From contig NZ_CP116009.1 in assembly GCF_027941915.1 (NCBI RefSeq), positions 1,054,001 through 1,118,000 on the forward strand: a stretch of 64,000 bases of DNA. Direction: 5' to 3'. This document shows, piece after piece, positions 10,336 to 18,240 of this stretch. The stretch is from Ramlibacter tataouinensis. Its GTDB lineage: Bacteria > Pseudomonadota > Gammaproteobacteria > Burkholderiales > Burkholderiaceae_C. The notes beneath the pieces were generated by a model that was not told where the DNA came from, made no database searches, and saw only the letters and a list, made by a program, of their open reading frames with translations. Positions within the stretch are counted from its first letter, which is position 1, and each line of letters opens with the position of its first letter. Position numbers and translations under genes: made by a program.

Positions 10336-11310
10336 TCAGTTGGCGGCCTTGAGGCCCATTCGCTGCATCTGCTGGCGCGAAAGCTCGTAGCGCTCCCGGG
10401 CGAAATTGGCGTAGTCCGTGCTGCCCAGGTAGGCGGTCTCCTGGTTCAGCCGCTCCAGCAGCGCCTTGGTCGACGGCGCCTCCAGCGCCTTGCGGAAGGC
10501 GTCGTGCAGCTTGCGGACCACCGGGGCCGGCATGTCCTTGGGACCGGCGATGCCGAACGGCGAGTTGGAGACCATGTCCAGGCCGACGTCCTTGAGCGTC
10601 GGCACGTCCGGCCAGCGCGGCACCCGCTTCTCGGTCCACAGCACGACCACGCGCGCCTTGCCGTCGTCCACCATGGGCCCGATGGAGCCGGCGGTGACGC
10701 CCAGGTCCACGTGGCCGCCCATCAGGGCCGCGATGATCTCGGACTCGCCCTTGTACGGGATGTGGTTCAGCTTGATGCCGGCGCGCTGGGCCATCTCCTC
10801 CATGGTGATGTGCATGGTGCCGTTCACGCCGGTGGTGCCGTAGCTGATCTGGCCCGGGCGCTTCCTGGCCTCGGCCACGATGGCGGGCCAGTCCTTGTAT
10901 GGGGAGTCGGTGCGCGACGCCACGCCCAGTGCATAGCCGGAGAGGTGGATCACGTAGGTGAAGTCCTTCAGCGGGTCGAACTGCGTCTTCTGCAGGTGCG
11001 GCACGCGGAACACCGACTCCGGCAGGATCGACAGCGTGTAGCCGTCCGGGGTCGCGCGCACCAGGTGGTTGGCGCCCAGCACGCCGGCGGCGCCGGGCTT
11101 GTTGTCCACCACCACGGTCTGCCCCAGCTCGCGCCCGGCGATCTCCGCCATGTGCCGCAGCAACTGGTCGGTGGCGCCAGCCGCCGCGAAGGGCACGATC
11201 AGCGTCACGGGCCGCGTGGGGTAGTCGGATTGCGCGTGGGCGGCGAGCGCACCGAGCGCGGCGCCGGCGGCCAGGACCCGCAAGACCTGTCTTCTGATGA
11301 GGGTAGCCAT
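10336..11310 (-). CDS. Bug/TctC-family periplasmic solute receptor (atu-type operon)
   Basis: A 324-residue extracytoplasmic receptor of the tripartite tricarboxylate transporter type. It begins MATLIRRQVLRVLAAG, a signal peptide with cleavage near AAHAQS, followed by the family opening YPTRPVTLIVPFAAAGATD and the body motif NKPGAAGVLGAN. These proteins bind carboxylated compounds in the periplasm. No TctA or TctB membrane gene is nearby. The ATG at 11310 has a good ribosome site (AGGAGACAAC), which is preferred to a longer N-terminal extension without one. It is the first gene of the terpene operon and is divergent from the IclR gene. By context it may bind citronellate or geranate, or act as a sensor. 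Confidence 0.9.
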   Translation of the reverse strand: MATLIRRQVLRVLAAGAALGALAAHAQSDYPTRPVTLIVPFAAAGATDQLLRHMAEIAGRELGQTVVVDNKPGAAGVLGANHLVRATPDGYTLSILPESVFRVPHLQKTQFDPLKDFTYVIHLSGYALGVASRTDSPYKDWPAIVAEARKRPGQISYGTTGVNGTMHITMEEMAQRAGIKLNHIPYKGESEIIAALMGGHVDLGVTAGSIGPMVDDGKARVVVLWTEKRVPRWPDVPTLKDVGLDMVSNSPFGIAGPKDMPAPVVRKLHDAFRKALEAPSTKALLERLNQETAYLGSTDYANFARERYELSRQQMQRMGLKAAN

Positions 11311-11413
11311 GGTTGTCTCCTTGGTGTGGTTCACGGGAGTCCCGCCGTCCTCGGCCGGGACGGGCCCGATTGAACGATGGAGTGCATGCGGGTGCAATCG
11401 AGGGAAGGCGAAA

Positions 11414-11430
11414 TGTGCACAATGTGCACA
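11414..11430. promoter_or_regulatory. Tandem TGTGCACA palindromes, probable IclR operator
   Basis: Two copies of the perfect 8-base palindrome TGTGCACA lie at 11414-11421 and 11423-11430, one base apart. They end on the A of the IclR start codon and sit about 100 bases before the divergent receptor gene. Repeated dyads at this place suggest an autoregulatory operator that could also control the terpene operon promoter. Confidence 0.55.
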
Positions 11431-12191
11431 TGCCCCGCAGCCCCGCCCGCTCCGCCGACGGCCCCCCCGGTGCCCAGGCGATCGGCCGTGCGGCGGCGGT
11501 GCTGGCGCAGGTCGCCCGCCACCACGTCCGCGGACTGCCGCTGCGCGAGCTGGTGGAGCTGACCGGCCTGGACCGCACCACCGCCTGGCGCATCGCCTCG
11601 GCCCTGCAGCGCGAGGCCCTGGTCCAGCGCGACGAGTCCGGGCTGTACCGGCTGGGACTGGGTGCGATGGCGATCGGCGCGGCGGCGATGGACCGCCCGC
11701 CCATGGTCGACCGCTGCCGGCCGGTGATGAAGACCCTGGCGCGGCTGTCGGGCGACAACGTGTTCCTGGTGGTGCGCCACGGCGACCACAGCCTGTGCCT
11801 GCACCTGGAGGAAGGCGCCAACAAGGTCCGTTCCTTTCCGCTCAATGTCGGCGCCACCCGCCTGCTGGGCCTGGGGGTGGGCAGCATCGCGCTGCTGGCG
11901 CGGCTGAGCGACGAGGCGGTGGCGCAGCACTACGCGCGGCATGCGGCGGAATACGGTTTGCACGAAGTCGGCCGGTCCCGGCTGCTGCGCTGGGCGGCCG
12001 CCACCCGGCAAGCCGGCTACTCGTACGCCGGTGCCGGCGGCGTGACCGGCGTCGGCCTGGGTTTTCCGCTGGAAGGCTACAGCGACGCCGCGATGAGCGT
12101 GCTGGCGCCACGGACCCGGCTGCCGCGCGTCCGGGCGGTGCAGCTGGCCGCAGCGATGCGGGAGGAATGCAGGAAGGCGGGGCTGGCGTGA
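11430..12191 (+). CDS. IclR-family transcriptional regulator
   Basis: A 253-residue regulator starting MPRSPARSADGPPG. The N-terminal winged helix-turn-helix covers about residues 15-75 (AIGRAAAVLAQVARHH, LVELTGLDRTTAWRIASAL). The IclR effector domain follows, with GDNVFLVVRHGDHSLCLH and GVGLGFPLEG. It is divergent from the atu-type operon and is the obvious local regulator. Pseudomonas uses the TetR protein AtuR for this job, so a different regulator type has been recruited here. The ATG at 11430 was chosen because the conserved domain starts soon after it. The reading frame is open further upstream but that stretch overlaps the tandem palindromes and has no family similarity. Confidence 0.88.
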   Translation: MPRSPARSADGPPGAQAIGRAAAVLAQVARHHVRGLPLRELVELTGLDRTTAWRIASALQREALVQRDESGLYRLGLGAMAIGAAAMDRPPMVDRCRPVMKTLARLSGDNVFLVVRHGDHSLCLHLEEGANKVRSFPLNVGATRLLGLGVGSIALLARLSDEAVAQHYARHAAEYGLHEVGRSRLLRWAAATRQAGYSYAGAGGVTGVGLGFPLEGYSDAAMSVLAPRTRLPRVRAVQLAAAMREECRKAGLA

Positions 12192-12230
12192 CGCAAGCCC
12201 CTTCCCCGGCCGGGGCACCTTCGGCTTGCG
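12192..12230. terminator. Two-tier hairpin after the IclR gene, possible bidirectional terminator
   Basis: CGCAAGCC at 12192-12199 pairs perfectly with GGCTTGCG at 12223-12230, and the enclosed loop contains the 12-base palindrome CCCCGGCCGGGG. It starts right after the IclR stop and precedes the end of the convergent DUF1345 gene. No T-tract follows, so termination is inferred from position and structure. Confidence 0.45.
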
Positions 12231-12296
12231 AAGGATCAGCCCCGCCGGCTCCAGCCGCGGGCATCGACTGGTCCCAGGCTCGCGCCATCCCGCACG

Positions 12297-12965
12297 TCAA
12301 CGTCCTTGCGCGAACCCAGCCGCGATGTTGATCGACAGCCCGAGGATCGCGAGGTTGAAGAAAAAGCACAGCACCGACTGCACCATGACGGTGGCCCGCA
12401 TCGGCGTCGTGCGCACCGAGACATCCGATGTCTGGACCGCCACCGCAATGGTGAGCGCGAAGTACATGAAGTCCACGTAGGAAGGCGACTGCAGCCCCTC
12501 CGGGAACTCCAGGGGCAACCGGTTCGGGGCCGCGGAGTAATAGAGGTGCGCGTAGTGGAACGTATAAAGGGCGGCGATGAGGAGCCACGAGCCCACCACG
12601 GTCAGTGCGGTCACGCCATAGACGAACGGCGCACTCTCGCCCGAGCGGTCGCCGCGGGCCAGTTCCACCACGATGGCGGCCAGGCTCAGGACCGCCGCGC
12701 CGCACATGACCACCATCAACCCGGCGCTGCTGGCGTCCTCCTGCTTGGCGATGCCGCGCACGCCTTCTGCGCTCGTGCGCAGGGCCAGCCACGCGAAGGT
12801 GGCCAGGTAAGGCCACACGCCCAGGTTCCACGCCACGAGCACCCGCGCCGTGAATGTCCAGTCGTGGGGCAGGAGGAAGAAGGCAATCGCTCCCGCGGCT
12901 GCAGCGGCGAGGAGCCGGGGACGGTGCAGCCCAGCCTGACGGAACCGGTCGACCAGGGAGATCAC
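12297..12965 (-). CDS. DUF1345 family integral membrane protein
   Basis: A 222-residue membrane protein with about five hydrophobic segments: near residues 18-35 (LLAAAAAGAIAFFLLP), 40-62, 80-105, 115-140 and 185-215. The soluble pieces YTFHYAHLYYSAA and EGLQSPSYVDFMYFALTIAV are typical of DUF1345, a family of unknown function found widely in proteobacteria. It stands alone: convergent with the IclR gene and 75 bases upstream of the tail of a LysR gene on the same strand. Nothing in the sequence links it to the terpene operon. Family assignment is confident; no function is proposed. Confidence 0.85.
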   Translation of the reverse strand: MISLVDRFRQAGLHRPRLLAAAAAGAIAFFLLPHDWTFTARVLVAWNLGVWPYLATFAWLALRTSAEGVRGIAKQEDASSAGLMVVMCGAAVLSLAAIVVELARGDRSGESAPFVYGVTALTVVGSWLLIAALYTFHYAHLYYSAAPNRLPLEFPEGLQSPSYVDFMYFALTIAVAVQTSDVSVRTTPMRATVMVQSVLCFFFNLAILGLSINIAAGFAQGR

Positions 12966-13039
12966 GCGCGGAGCCTAGCACCCACACCCGACGCTTGAAG
13001 AACGGCGTGCCGATGCGGGAGCAGCTCGGCACCCGGGGC

Positions 13040-13975
13040 TCAGGCGGCCTGCCCGAGCTCGGCCTTGACCGCCTTCAGTGCCTGCACGAACTCCTCCACG
13101 CTGCGCGCGCGCGGGCGGAACTTGCACCAGTGCACATAGACCGGGACGCTCGGGCTGCCCTTGAGCGGAACGGCGACCAGGCCCTGCTGGCGGCAATCCA
13201 TGGCCGCGAACTCATCGACGATGGTGATGCCGATGCCTTCGGCGACGAAGGACAGCGCGGACTCGACGAAGCGCACGAACACGGCGATCTCGCGCGCGGC
13301 ACCGGCCCGCTGGTAGGCCGCATCGATCAGGCGGCCATGGGGGGTGTCCTTCTCGAAGGAGATCAGGGTCTCGCCGGCGAGGTCGCGCGGCGACAGCGCG
13401 GTGCGCCCGGCCAGGCGGTGGCGCCGCGGCAGCACGCACACCAGCCGCCCGTGCGCGACCACGGTGGACGCCACCGTCGGGTCGTCCATGTCGGCGATCG
13501 ACGCCACGCAGGCGCCGCGATCGAACCAGAGGTAGTCGCGGATGTCCTTCTGGGCCAGGAAGTCGCAGTAGTAGACGCGCTCGCTCTGCCGGTCGCGCAG
13601 CCGGCGCAGGGCCCGCGGCACGAGCTTCACGCCGACGCTGGGCGTGGTGCCGAAGCGGAAGACGCCGGCGTCGCCGCGCACCACCGCCTGGATGCTGTCG
13701 ACCAGCTTGTCGAACTGCCCGTAGACACGCTCGACTTCCTCGAAGATCTGCCGCGCCTCGGTGGTCGGCAGCAGGCGGCCGCCGATGCGCTCGAACAGCC
13801 GCACGCCGAGCTGGCTCTCGAACCGGCTCAAGGTGACGCTGAGCCCCGGCTGCGCCACGTGCAGCTGCCTGGCGGCAGCGGTGATCGAGCCGGTGATCAT
13901 CACGGTGCGGAACACCTCGATCTGGCGCTCGGTGAGCCGGGGACGGGGCGTCGGCGGGCGGGACTCCATAAACAT
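13040..13975 (-). CDS. LysR-family transcriptional regulator
   Basis: A 311-residue LysR regulator. The N-terminal helix-turn-helix covers about residues 15-75 (RQIEVFRTVMITGSITAAARQ, VAQPGLSVTLSRFESQLG). The periplasmic-binding-like effector domain begins near residue 105 with FRFGTTPSVGVKL. It is divergent from the AroE-like operon and presumably controls it. Two ATGs are possible, at 13975 and 13969; neither has a clear ribosome site, and both lie inside the inverted repeat described at 13965-13985, so the start is uncertain by two residues. The effector is unknown. Confidence 0.88.
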   Translation of the reverse strand: MFMESRPPTPRPRLTERQIEVFRTVMITGSITAAARQLHVAQPGLSVTLSRFESQLGVRLFERIGGRLLPTTEARQIFEEVERVYGQFDKLVDSIQAVVRGDAGVFRFGTTPSVGVKLVPRALRRLRDRQSERVYYCDFLAQKDIRDYLWFDRGACVASIADMDDPTVASTVVAHGRLVCVLPRRHRLAGRTALSPRDLAGETLISFEKDTPHGRLIDAAYQRAGAAREIAVFVRFVESALSFVAEGIGITIVDEFAAMDCRQQGLVAVPLKGSPSVPVYVHWCKFRPRARSVEEFVQALKAVKAELGQAA

Positions 13976-13985
13976 GGATTATGGA
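13965..13985. promoter_or_regulatory. Inverted repeat TCCATAA-N7-TTATGGA, probable LysR operator
   Basis: Perfect 7-base arms, TCCATAA at 13965-13971 and TTATGGA at 13979-13985, flank a 7-base spacer. The ATAA-N7-TTAT core matches the common LysR box layout. It overlaps the start of the LysR gene and lies 56 bases before the divergent operon, which suits autorepression and control of the operon. Confidence 0.55.
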
Positions 13986-14041
13986 GGACCGACGAGAATG
14001 TATTTGCGGGGCCGCCCGGTGCTGGCCGACACTGCCGCCCC

Positions 14042-14854
14042 ATGATCAGAGGCACGACCCAACTCGTCGCGATCATCGGCTCGCCGATCGCGCAGGTGAA
14101 ATCGCCGGAGAACTTCAACGCCTGGTTCGACGCTGCCGGCGCGGACCTGGCGATGGTGCCGATGGACGTGCGGGCGGGCGAGCTCGACGCCTGCCTTGCC
14201 CTGCTGCGCGGCTGGCAGAACCTGCGCGGCTGCGTGGTCACCGTCCCCTATAAACAGGCGTTTGCCACGCGCGTGGACGCGCTCAGCCGACGCGCCGCCG
14301 CGCTCGGCGCCGTCAACGTGGTGCGGCGCGAAGCCGATGGCCGCCTGGTGGCCGACATGGTGGACGGGCTCGGCTTCCTGGGCGCCGCCCAGGCCCACGG
14401 GTTCGCACCGGCCGGCGCCCGCGCCGTGGTGGTCGGCGCCGGCGGGGTGGGCAGCGCGATCGCCTATGCGCTGTGCGAAGCCGGTGTCGGCAGCCTCGCC
14501 CTGCTCGACGTCGACGCCGGCCGCCAGGCCCGGCTCGCGGCGGTGCTGCGCAACGGTTTTCCCGAGGTGGACCTGCAGCTCGAGTGCGCCAGTCTCGCAG
14601 GCGTCGACCTGCTGGTGAACGCCACGCCGGTCGGCATGGGCGACACCGGCGCACTGCCGCTCGACCCCGCGCTGCTGCAGACCCTGGGAGCCACCGCACA
14701 CGTGGCGGACGTCGTCACCTCGCCCGTGGTCACGCCGTTGCTGGAGCTGGCACGCACCAGGGGGTGCACCGTGCAGACCGGCCCCGAGATGGCCAAGGCG
14801 CAGCTGGGCCACCTCGGCGTGGCCATGGGCGTGATGCCGGAGTCGCACGCATGA
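14042..14854 (+). CDS. Shikimate dehydrogenase (AroE)-like protein
   Basis: A 270-residue AroE-fold protein. It has the substrate-domain Lys and Asn positions (VVTVPYKQ, LGAVNVV), the Asp of the NTD region (MVDGLGFL), the NADP loop VVVGAGGVGSAIAY, and the NATPVGM motif. The first Ser of the usual substrate-binding S-x-S is Val (QVKSPENFN), so it may act on something other than shikimate. It opens an operon with two flavoproteins, a NIPSNAP protein and a Bug receptor, which points to catabolism of an imported cyclic or hydroxylated acid and not to aromatic amino-acid synthesis. No clear ribosome site precedes the ATG. Fold is confident; substrate is open. Confidence 0.8.
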   Translation: MIRGTTQLVAIIGSPIAQVKSPENFNAWFDAAGADLAMVPMDVRAGELDACLALLRGWQNLRGCVVTVPYKQAFATRVDALSRRAAALGAVNVVRREADGRLVADMVDGLGFLGAAQAHGFAPAGARAVVVGAGGVGSAIAYALCEAGVGSLALLDVDAGRQARLAAVLRNGFPEVDLQLECASLAGVDLLVNATPVGMGDTGALPLDPALLQTLGATAHVADVVTSPVVTPLLELARTRGCTVQTGPEMAKAQLGHLGVAMGVMPESHA

Positions 14855-16116
14855 CCCCGCGGGCGCGGGAACGCTACGACGTGGTGGTGGTGGGCGGCGG
14901 CGCCGGCGGCACCGCGGCCGCGGTGGCAGCCGCCCGCAGCGGTGCACGCACGCTGCTGATCGAACGCTATGGCTTTCTCGGCGGCGCGGCGACCAATTCC
15001 CAGGTGCTGGCCTACTGCGGCTTCTACCTCAGTGGCGAGCAGCCGGTGCAGGCCGTGCACGGGATCGGGGGCGAGCTGCTGGGACAGTTGCGCCAGCTGG
15101 GCGTCGCGACCGACCCGGTGCGCTCGCGCGGCGGGCGCTGGATCGTGATGCTGGAGTCCGAACCGCTGAAGCTGGCCTTCGACCGGCTGGTGCTCGCCAG
15201 CAGGGTGGAGCTTTCGCTGCACACGCTGCTGGTCGGCGCGACCGTGAGCGGCAACCGGATCGAGGCGCTCACGCTGGCCGACCACCGCGGCCTGCGCGAG
15301 GTGGAAGCGGCCAGCTTCGTGGACGCGAGCGGCGAGGCGGACCTGTGCGCCCGCGCCGGCGTGCCGTTCACGCAGCCCGGCGGACCCGGCGCCCAGCTGC
15401 AGCCGGGCTCGCTGCCGGTGCGCCTGGGCGGCGTGCCGCCGGACGTGGAACCCGACCGCGCCCGGCTCGCCGAGCTCGTGCGCGAGCACAACGCGCGTTC
15501 GCCCTGGAAGATCGAGCGCGCCGACGGCGGCGTGCTGCTGCGCCTGCCGCAGTCGCGCGACTTCTGGTGGATGGCGGTGGACCTGGTCACCGACGGCATC
15601 TCCGCGGCCGACCAGACCCGCGCCGAGACCGCCGCGCGCGAGGCCGCCCATGCCAGCCTGGGCATGATCCGGCAGTTGCCGGGGTTCGAGCACGCCTACC
15701 TGCTCGCGAGCGGCCCGCAGCTGGGCATCCGCGAGAGCCGGCGGCCGCGCTCGCGCGGCGACATGGGCGCCGACGACGGGCTGGCCGGACGGCAGCGCGC
15801 CGACGGCGTCGGCCGCGCCGCCTGGCCCCTGGAAATCCACGAGGCGCCCGGTAGGGTGCGCTTCATGGCGCTGGGCGGCGCAGGCTTCTTCGACCTCGCG
15901 CCGAGCGCCCTGCGGGCCGACGCCATCGACAACCTGTACCTCGCCGGCCGCGTGATCGGCTGCGACCCGCAGCTGTATGGCTCGCTGCGGGTGATGGGCA
16001 CGGCGTTCGCGAGCGGCCATGCCGCCGGCGCCGCCGCCGCCCTGCTGGCGCAAGGGCGCCAGGACGACCCGGGCGAACTGCGCCGCGTCCTCGCCGCGCA
16101 AGGCGCCCTCCTCTGA
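14851..16116 (+). CDS. FAD-dependent oxidoreductase (PF12831-type)
   Basis: A 421-residue flavoprotein starting MTPRARERYDVVVVGGGAGG. The dinucleotide-binding loop GGGAGGTAAAVAAARSG is followed by ERYGFLGGAATNS, a hallmark of the FAD-dependent oxidoreductase group PF12831. Near the C-terminus NLYLAGRVIGCDPQLYGSLR and MGTAFASGHAAGAAAAL close the FAD site. The ATG overlaps the AroE-like stop by four bases, so the two are translationally coupled. It presumably oxidises or aromatises a ring compound handled by the AroE-like protein. That is inference from context, since this group has very mixed functions. Confidence 0.82.
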   Translation: MTPRARERYDVVVVGGGAGGTAAAVAAARSGARTLLIERYGFLGGAATNSQVLAYCGFYLSGEQPVQAVHGIGGELLGQLRQLGVATDPVRSRGGRWIVMLESEPLKLAFDRLVLASRVELSLHTLLVGATVSGNRIEALTLADHRGLREVEAASFVDASGEADLCARAGVPFTQPGGPGAQLQPGSLPVRLGGVPPDVEPDRARLAELVREHNARSPWKIERADGGVLLRLPQSRDFWWMAVDLVTDGISAADQTRAETAAREAAHASLGMIRQLPGFEHAYLLASGPQLGIRESRRPRSRGDMGADDGLAGRQRADGVGRAAWPLEIHEAPGRVRFMALGGAGFFDLAPSALRADAIDNLYLAGRVIGCDPQLYGSLRVMGTAFASGHAAGAAAALLAQGRQDDPGELRRVLAAQGALL

Positions 16117-16136
16117 TTCGAAACCACGACAACGAC

Positions 16137-17858
16137 ATGACGACTGCAAGCTCTGCGCACGGCGACGACGGCTTCGACCTGGTGGTCCTGGGAAGCGGGG
16201 CTGCGGGGCTGGCCGCCGCCGTGACCGCCGCTCGCCGCGGACTGCGCACCCTGGTCATCGAGAAGGCCGCCAGCTTCGGCGGCGCTTCCGCCATTTCCGG
16301 CGGCGCCATCTGGATCCCCGGCAACGACGCCGCGGTAGCGCAAGGCCTGGACAGCTCGCTCGATCGCGCCCGCACCTACCTGCGCAACGTCATCGGCCCG
16401 GGCTACCGCCCCGAGCTGGTCGACGCCTACCTCGAGCGGGGGGCTGAGGCGCTGCGCTTCCTGGAGGCGCACTCGGAACTGGCATTCCGGGTGCGCCCGG
16501 TGTCGCCCGACTACCACCCCGAGCGCGAGGGGGCCTCCAACGGCGGCCGCACGCTGGAAGTGCTGGAGTACGACGGCCGGCGCCTGGGCGATCGGTTCCG
16601 CCACCTGCGCCGGCCGCCCGAGGGAATGATGGTGTTCGGCGGGATGATGGTGAACCGCGTGGACATCCAGCATTTCCTGAATGCGAGCCGATCGCCGCGC
16701 TCGGCCTGGCACTGCGCGAAGCTGCTGCTGCGGCACGGCCGCGATCGCCTGCAGCACCCGCGCGGCACGCGCCTGACCACCGGCAACGCCCTGGTGGCGC
16801 GGCTGGCCACGACGGCGTTCGAACTGGGCGTGCCGCTGTGGCTGCAAACCGAGGTCACCGGCCTGCTGGCCGAAGGCGGCAAGGTGCGCGGCGTGCAGTA
16901 CGTGCGCCATGGCCGCGCCGGCGAGATCCGCGCGCGCGCCGGGGTCATCCTGGCCACCGGCGGCTACGGCGCCGGCGCACAGGCCGAGCAGGACCTGCCG
17001 GCGACCGGCCAGCCGCACTTCACGATGTCACCCGGCAGCGCCACCGGCGACGGCCTGGCGCTCGGCCAGTCCATCGGTGCGGCCGCCGGCGCCGGCCTGG
17101 CCTCCAACTTCTTCTGGGCGCCGGTGTCGGTGCTGCAGCGCGCCGACGGAACGACCGAGAAGTTCCCGCACCTGGTGACCGACCGCGCCAAGCCGGGGAT
17201 CATCGCCATCAACCGGCTGGGGAAGCGCTTCGTGAATGAAGCCGACTCCTACCACCGCTTCGTCCAGGCCATGCACCGCGAGCCCCGCGACAACGTGCCC
17301 TGCCACCTGGTCTGCGACGCCGCGACGCTGAAGGCCTACGGCCTCGGGCTGGCCCGGCCGGGGCCGTCCAGCCAGGCGGAACTGCTGGAGCAAGGCTACC
17401 TGCTGCGCGCCGACACGCTCGCCGGACTCGCCGCGCGCCTCGGCGTGCCGCCCGCGACGCTGGAGGCCGAGGTCGCGCGCTACAACAAGGACGCCGAAGC
17501 CGGCGTGGACGCGGCGTTCGGCAAGGGGACGTCTTCCTATAACCAGTCGATGGGCGATCCGAACCATCGCCCGAACCCCTGCCTCGCCCCGCTGCGCCAC
17601 GGACCGTTCTACGCCGTGACGCTGTATCCGGGCGACCTCGGGTCGGCCCGCGGCCTGCTCACCGACGCCAGCGCGGCGGTGCTTGCCGCCGACGGCCAGC
17701 CGATCGACGGCCTGTACGCCGTCGGCAACGACATGAATTCCGTGATGGACGGCAGCTACCCGGGGCCGGGCATCACGCTGGGCCCGGCCCTGACCTTCGG
17801 CTACATCGCCGCGGCGCACGCCGCCGAGCGGGCCACGAACCCGCGCCGAACCATTTGA
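16137..17858 (+). CDS. FAD-binding dehydrogenase, 3-ketosteroid dehydrogenase/fumarate reductase type
   Basis: A 573-residue protein of the FAD_binding_2 family. It shows LVVLGSGAAGLAAAVTAARRG at the N-terminus, the FGGASAISGGAIWIPGN segment typical of ketosteroid-dehydrogenase-like enzymes, and DGSYPGPGITLGPALTFG at the C-terminus. Such enzymes introduce double bonds next to carbonyl groups or reduce them. It is the third gene of the operon, 20 bases after the previous flavoprotein. Two different flavoproteins plus an AroE-like protein suggest stepwise dehydrogenation of an alicyclic ring. A true steroid role is not supported by any neighbouring steroid gene. Confidence 0.83.
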   Translation: MTTASSAHGDDGFDLVVLGSGAAGLAAAVTAARRGLRTLVIEKAASFGGASAISGGAIWIPGNDAAVAQGLDSSLDRARTYLRNVIGPGYRPELVDAYLERGAEALRFLEAHSELAFRVRPVSPDYHPEREGASNGGRTLEVLEYDGRRLGDRFRHLRRPPEGMMVFGGMMVNRVDIQHFLNASRSPRSAWHCAKLLLRHGRDRLQHPRGTRLTTGNALVARLATTAFELGVPLWLQTEVTGLLAEGGKVRGVQYVRHGRAGEIRARAGVILATGGYGAGAQAEQDLPATGQPHFTMSPGSATGDGLALGQSIGAAAGAGLASNFFWAPVSVLQRADGTTEKFPHLVTDRAKPGIIAINRLGKRFVNEADSYHRFVQAMHREPRDNVPCHLVCDAATLKAYGLGLARPGPSSQAELLEQGYLLRADTLAGLAARLGVPPATLEAEVARYNKDAEAGVDAAFGKGTSSYNQSMGDPNHRPNPCLAPLRHGPFYAVTLYPGDLGSARGLLTDASAAVLAADGQPIDGLYAVGNDMNSVMDGSYPGPGITLGPALTFGYIAAAHAAERATNPRRTI

Positions 17859-17883
17859 TCTCCATCGCATCCAAGGAACGCCC

Positions 17884-18204
17884 ATGATCTACGAACTACG
17901 CACCTACACCCTGCGGCCGACGCGCCAGGCCGACTGGCTGCGCCTGTACCAGGCCGAGGCGCTGCCCGTGCAGCTGGAACACCTCGGCCAGCTGGTCGGC
18001 TTCTTCACCACCGATGTCGGCACCGTCAACCAGGTGGTCCACCTGTGGGCCTTCGCCAGCGCCGACGATCGCGACGAGCGCCGCGCCCGCATGGCGGCCG
18101 ACCCGCGCTGGCAGGAATTCGGCCGCAAGAACAAGGAGCTGGACGCCGTCGTCCATCTCGAGTCGCGCCTGATGCGCGGCACCGAGTTTTCGCCGCTGCG
18201 CTGA
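17884..18204 (+). CDS. NIPSNAP family protein
   Basis: A 106-residue protein starting MIYELRTYTLRPTRQADW, a clear NIPSNAP opening, with a dimeric ferredoxin-like fold expected. The segment VNQVVHLWAFASADDRDERR is also typical. Bacterial NIPSNAP genes commonly accompany catabolic operons, but no reaction is established for them. It lies 25 bases after the FAD dehydrogenase and 36 before the receptor gene, within the same operon. A role as a small accessory or ligand-handling protein is possible but unproven. Confidence 0.85.
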   Translation: MIYELRTYTLRPTRQADWLRLYQAEALPVQLEHLGQLVGFFTTDVGTVNQVVHLWAFASADDRDERRARMAADPRWQEFGRKNKELDAVVHLESRLMRGTEFSPLR

Positions 18205-18240
18205 GCGCCGCGGCCGCACCCTTCGAAGGAAAGAATCACC

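Noticed and set aside
12854..14041. Long plus-strand open frame leading into the AroE-like gene
   Set aside because: The stretch is antisense to the LysR gene and has no protein family character; AroE similarity begins at 14042.
14042..14854. Housekeeping aroE for aromatic amino-acid synthesis
   Set aside because: The substrate Ser change and its position at the head of a catabolic operon make a biosynthetic role unlikely.
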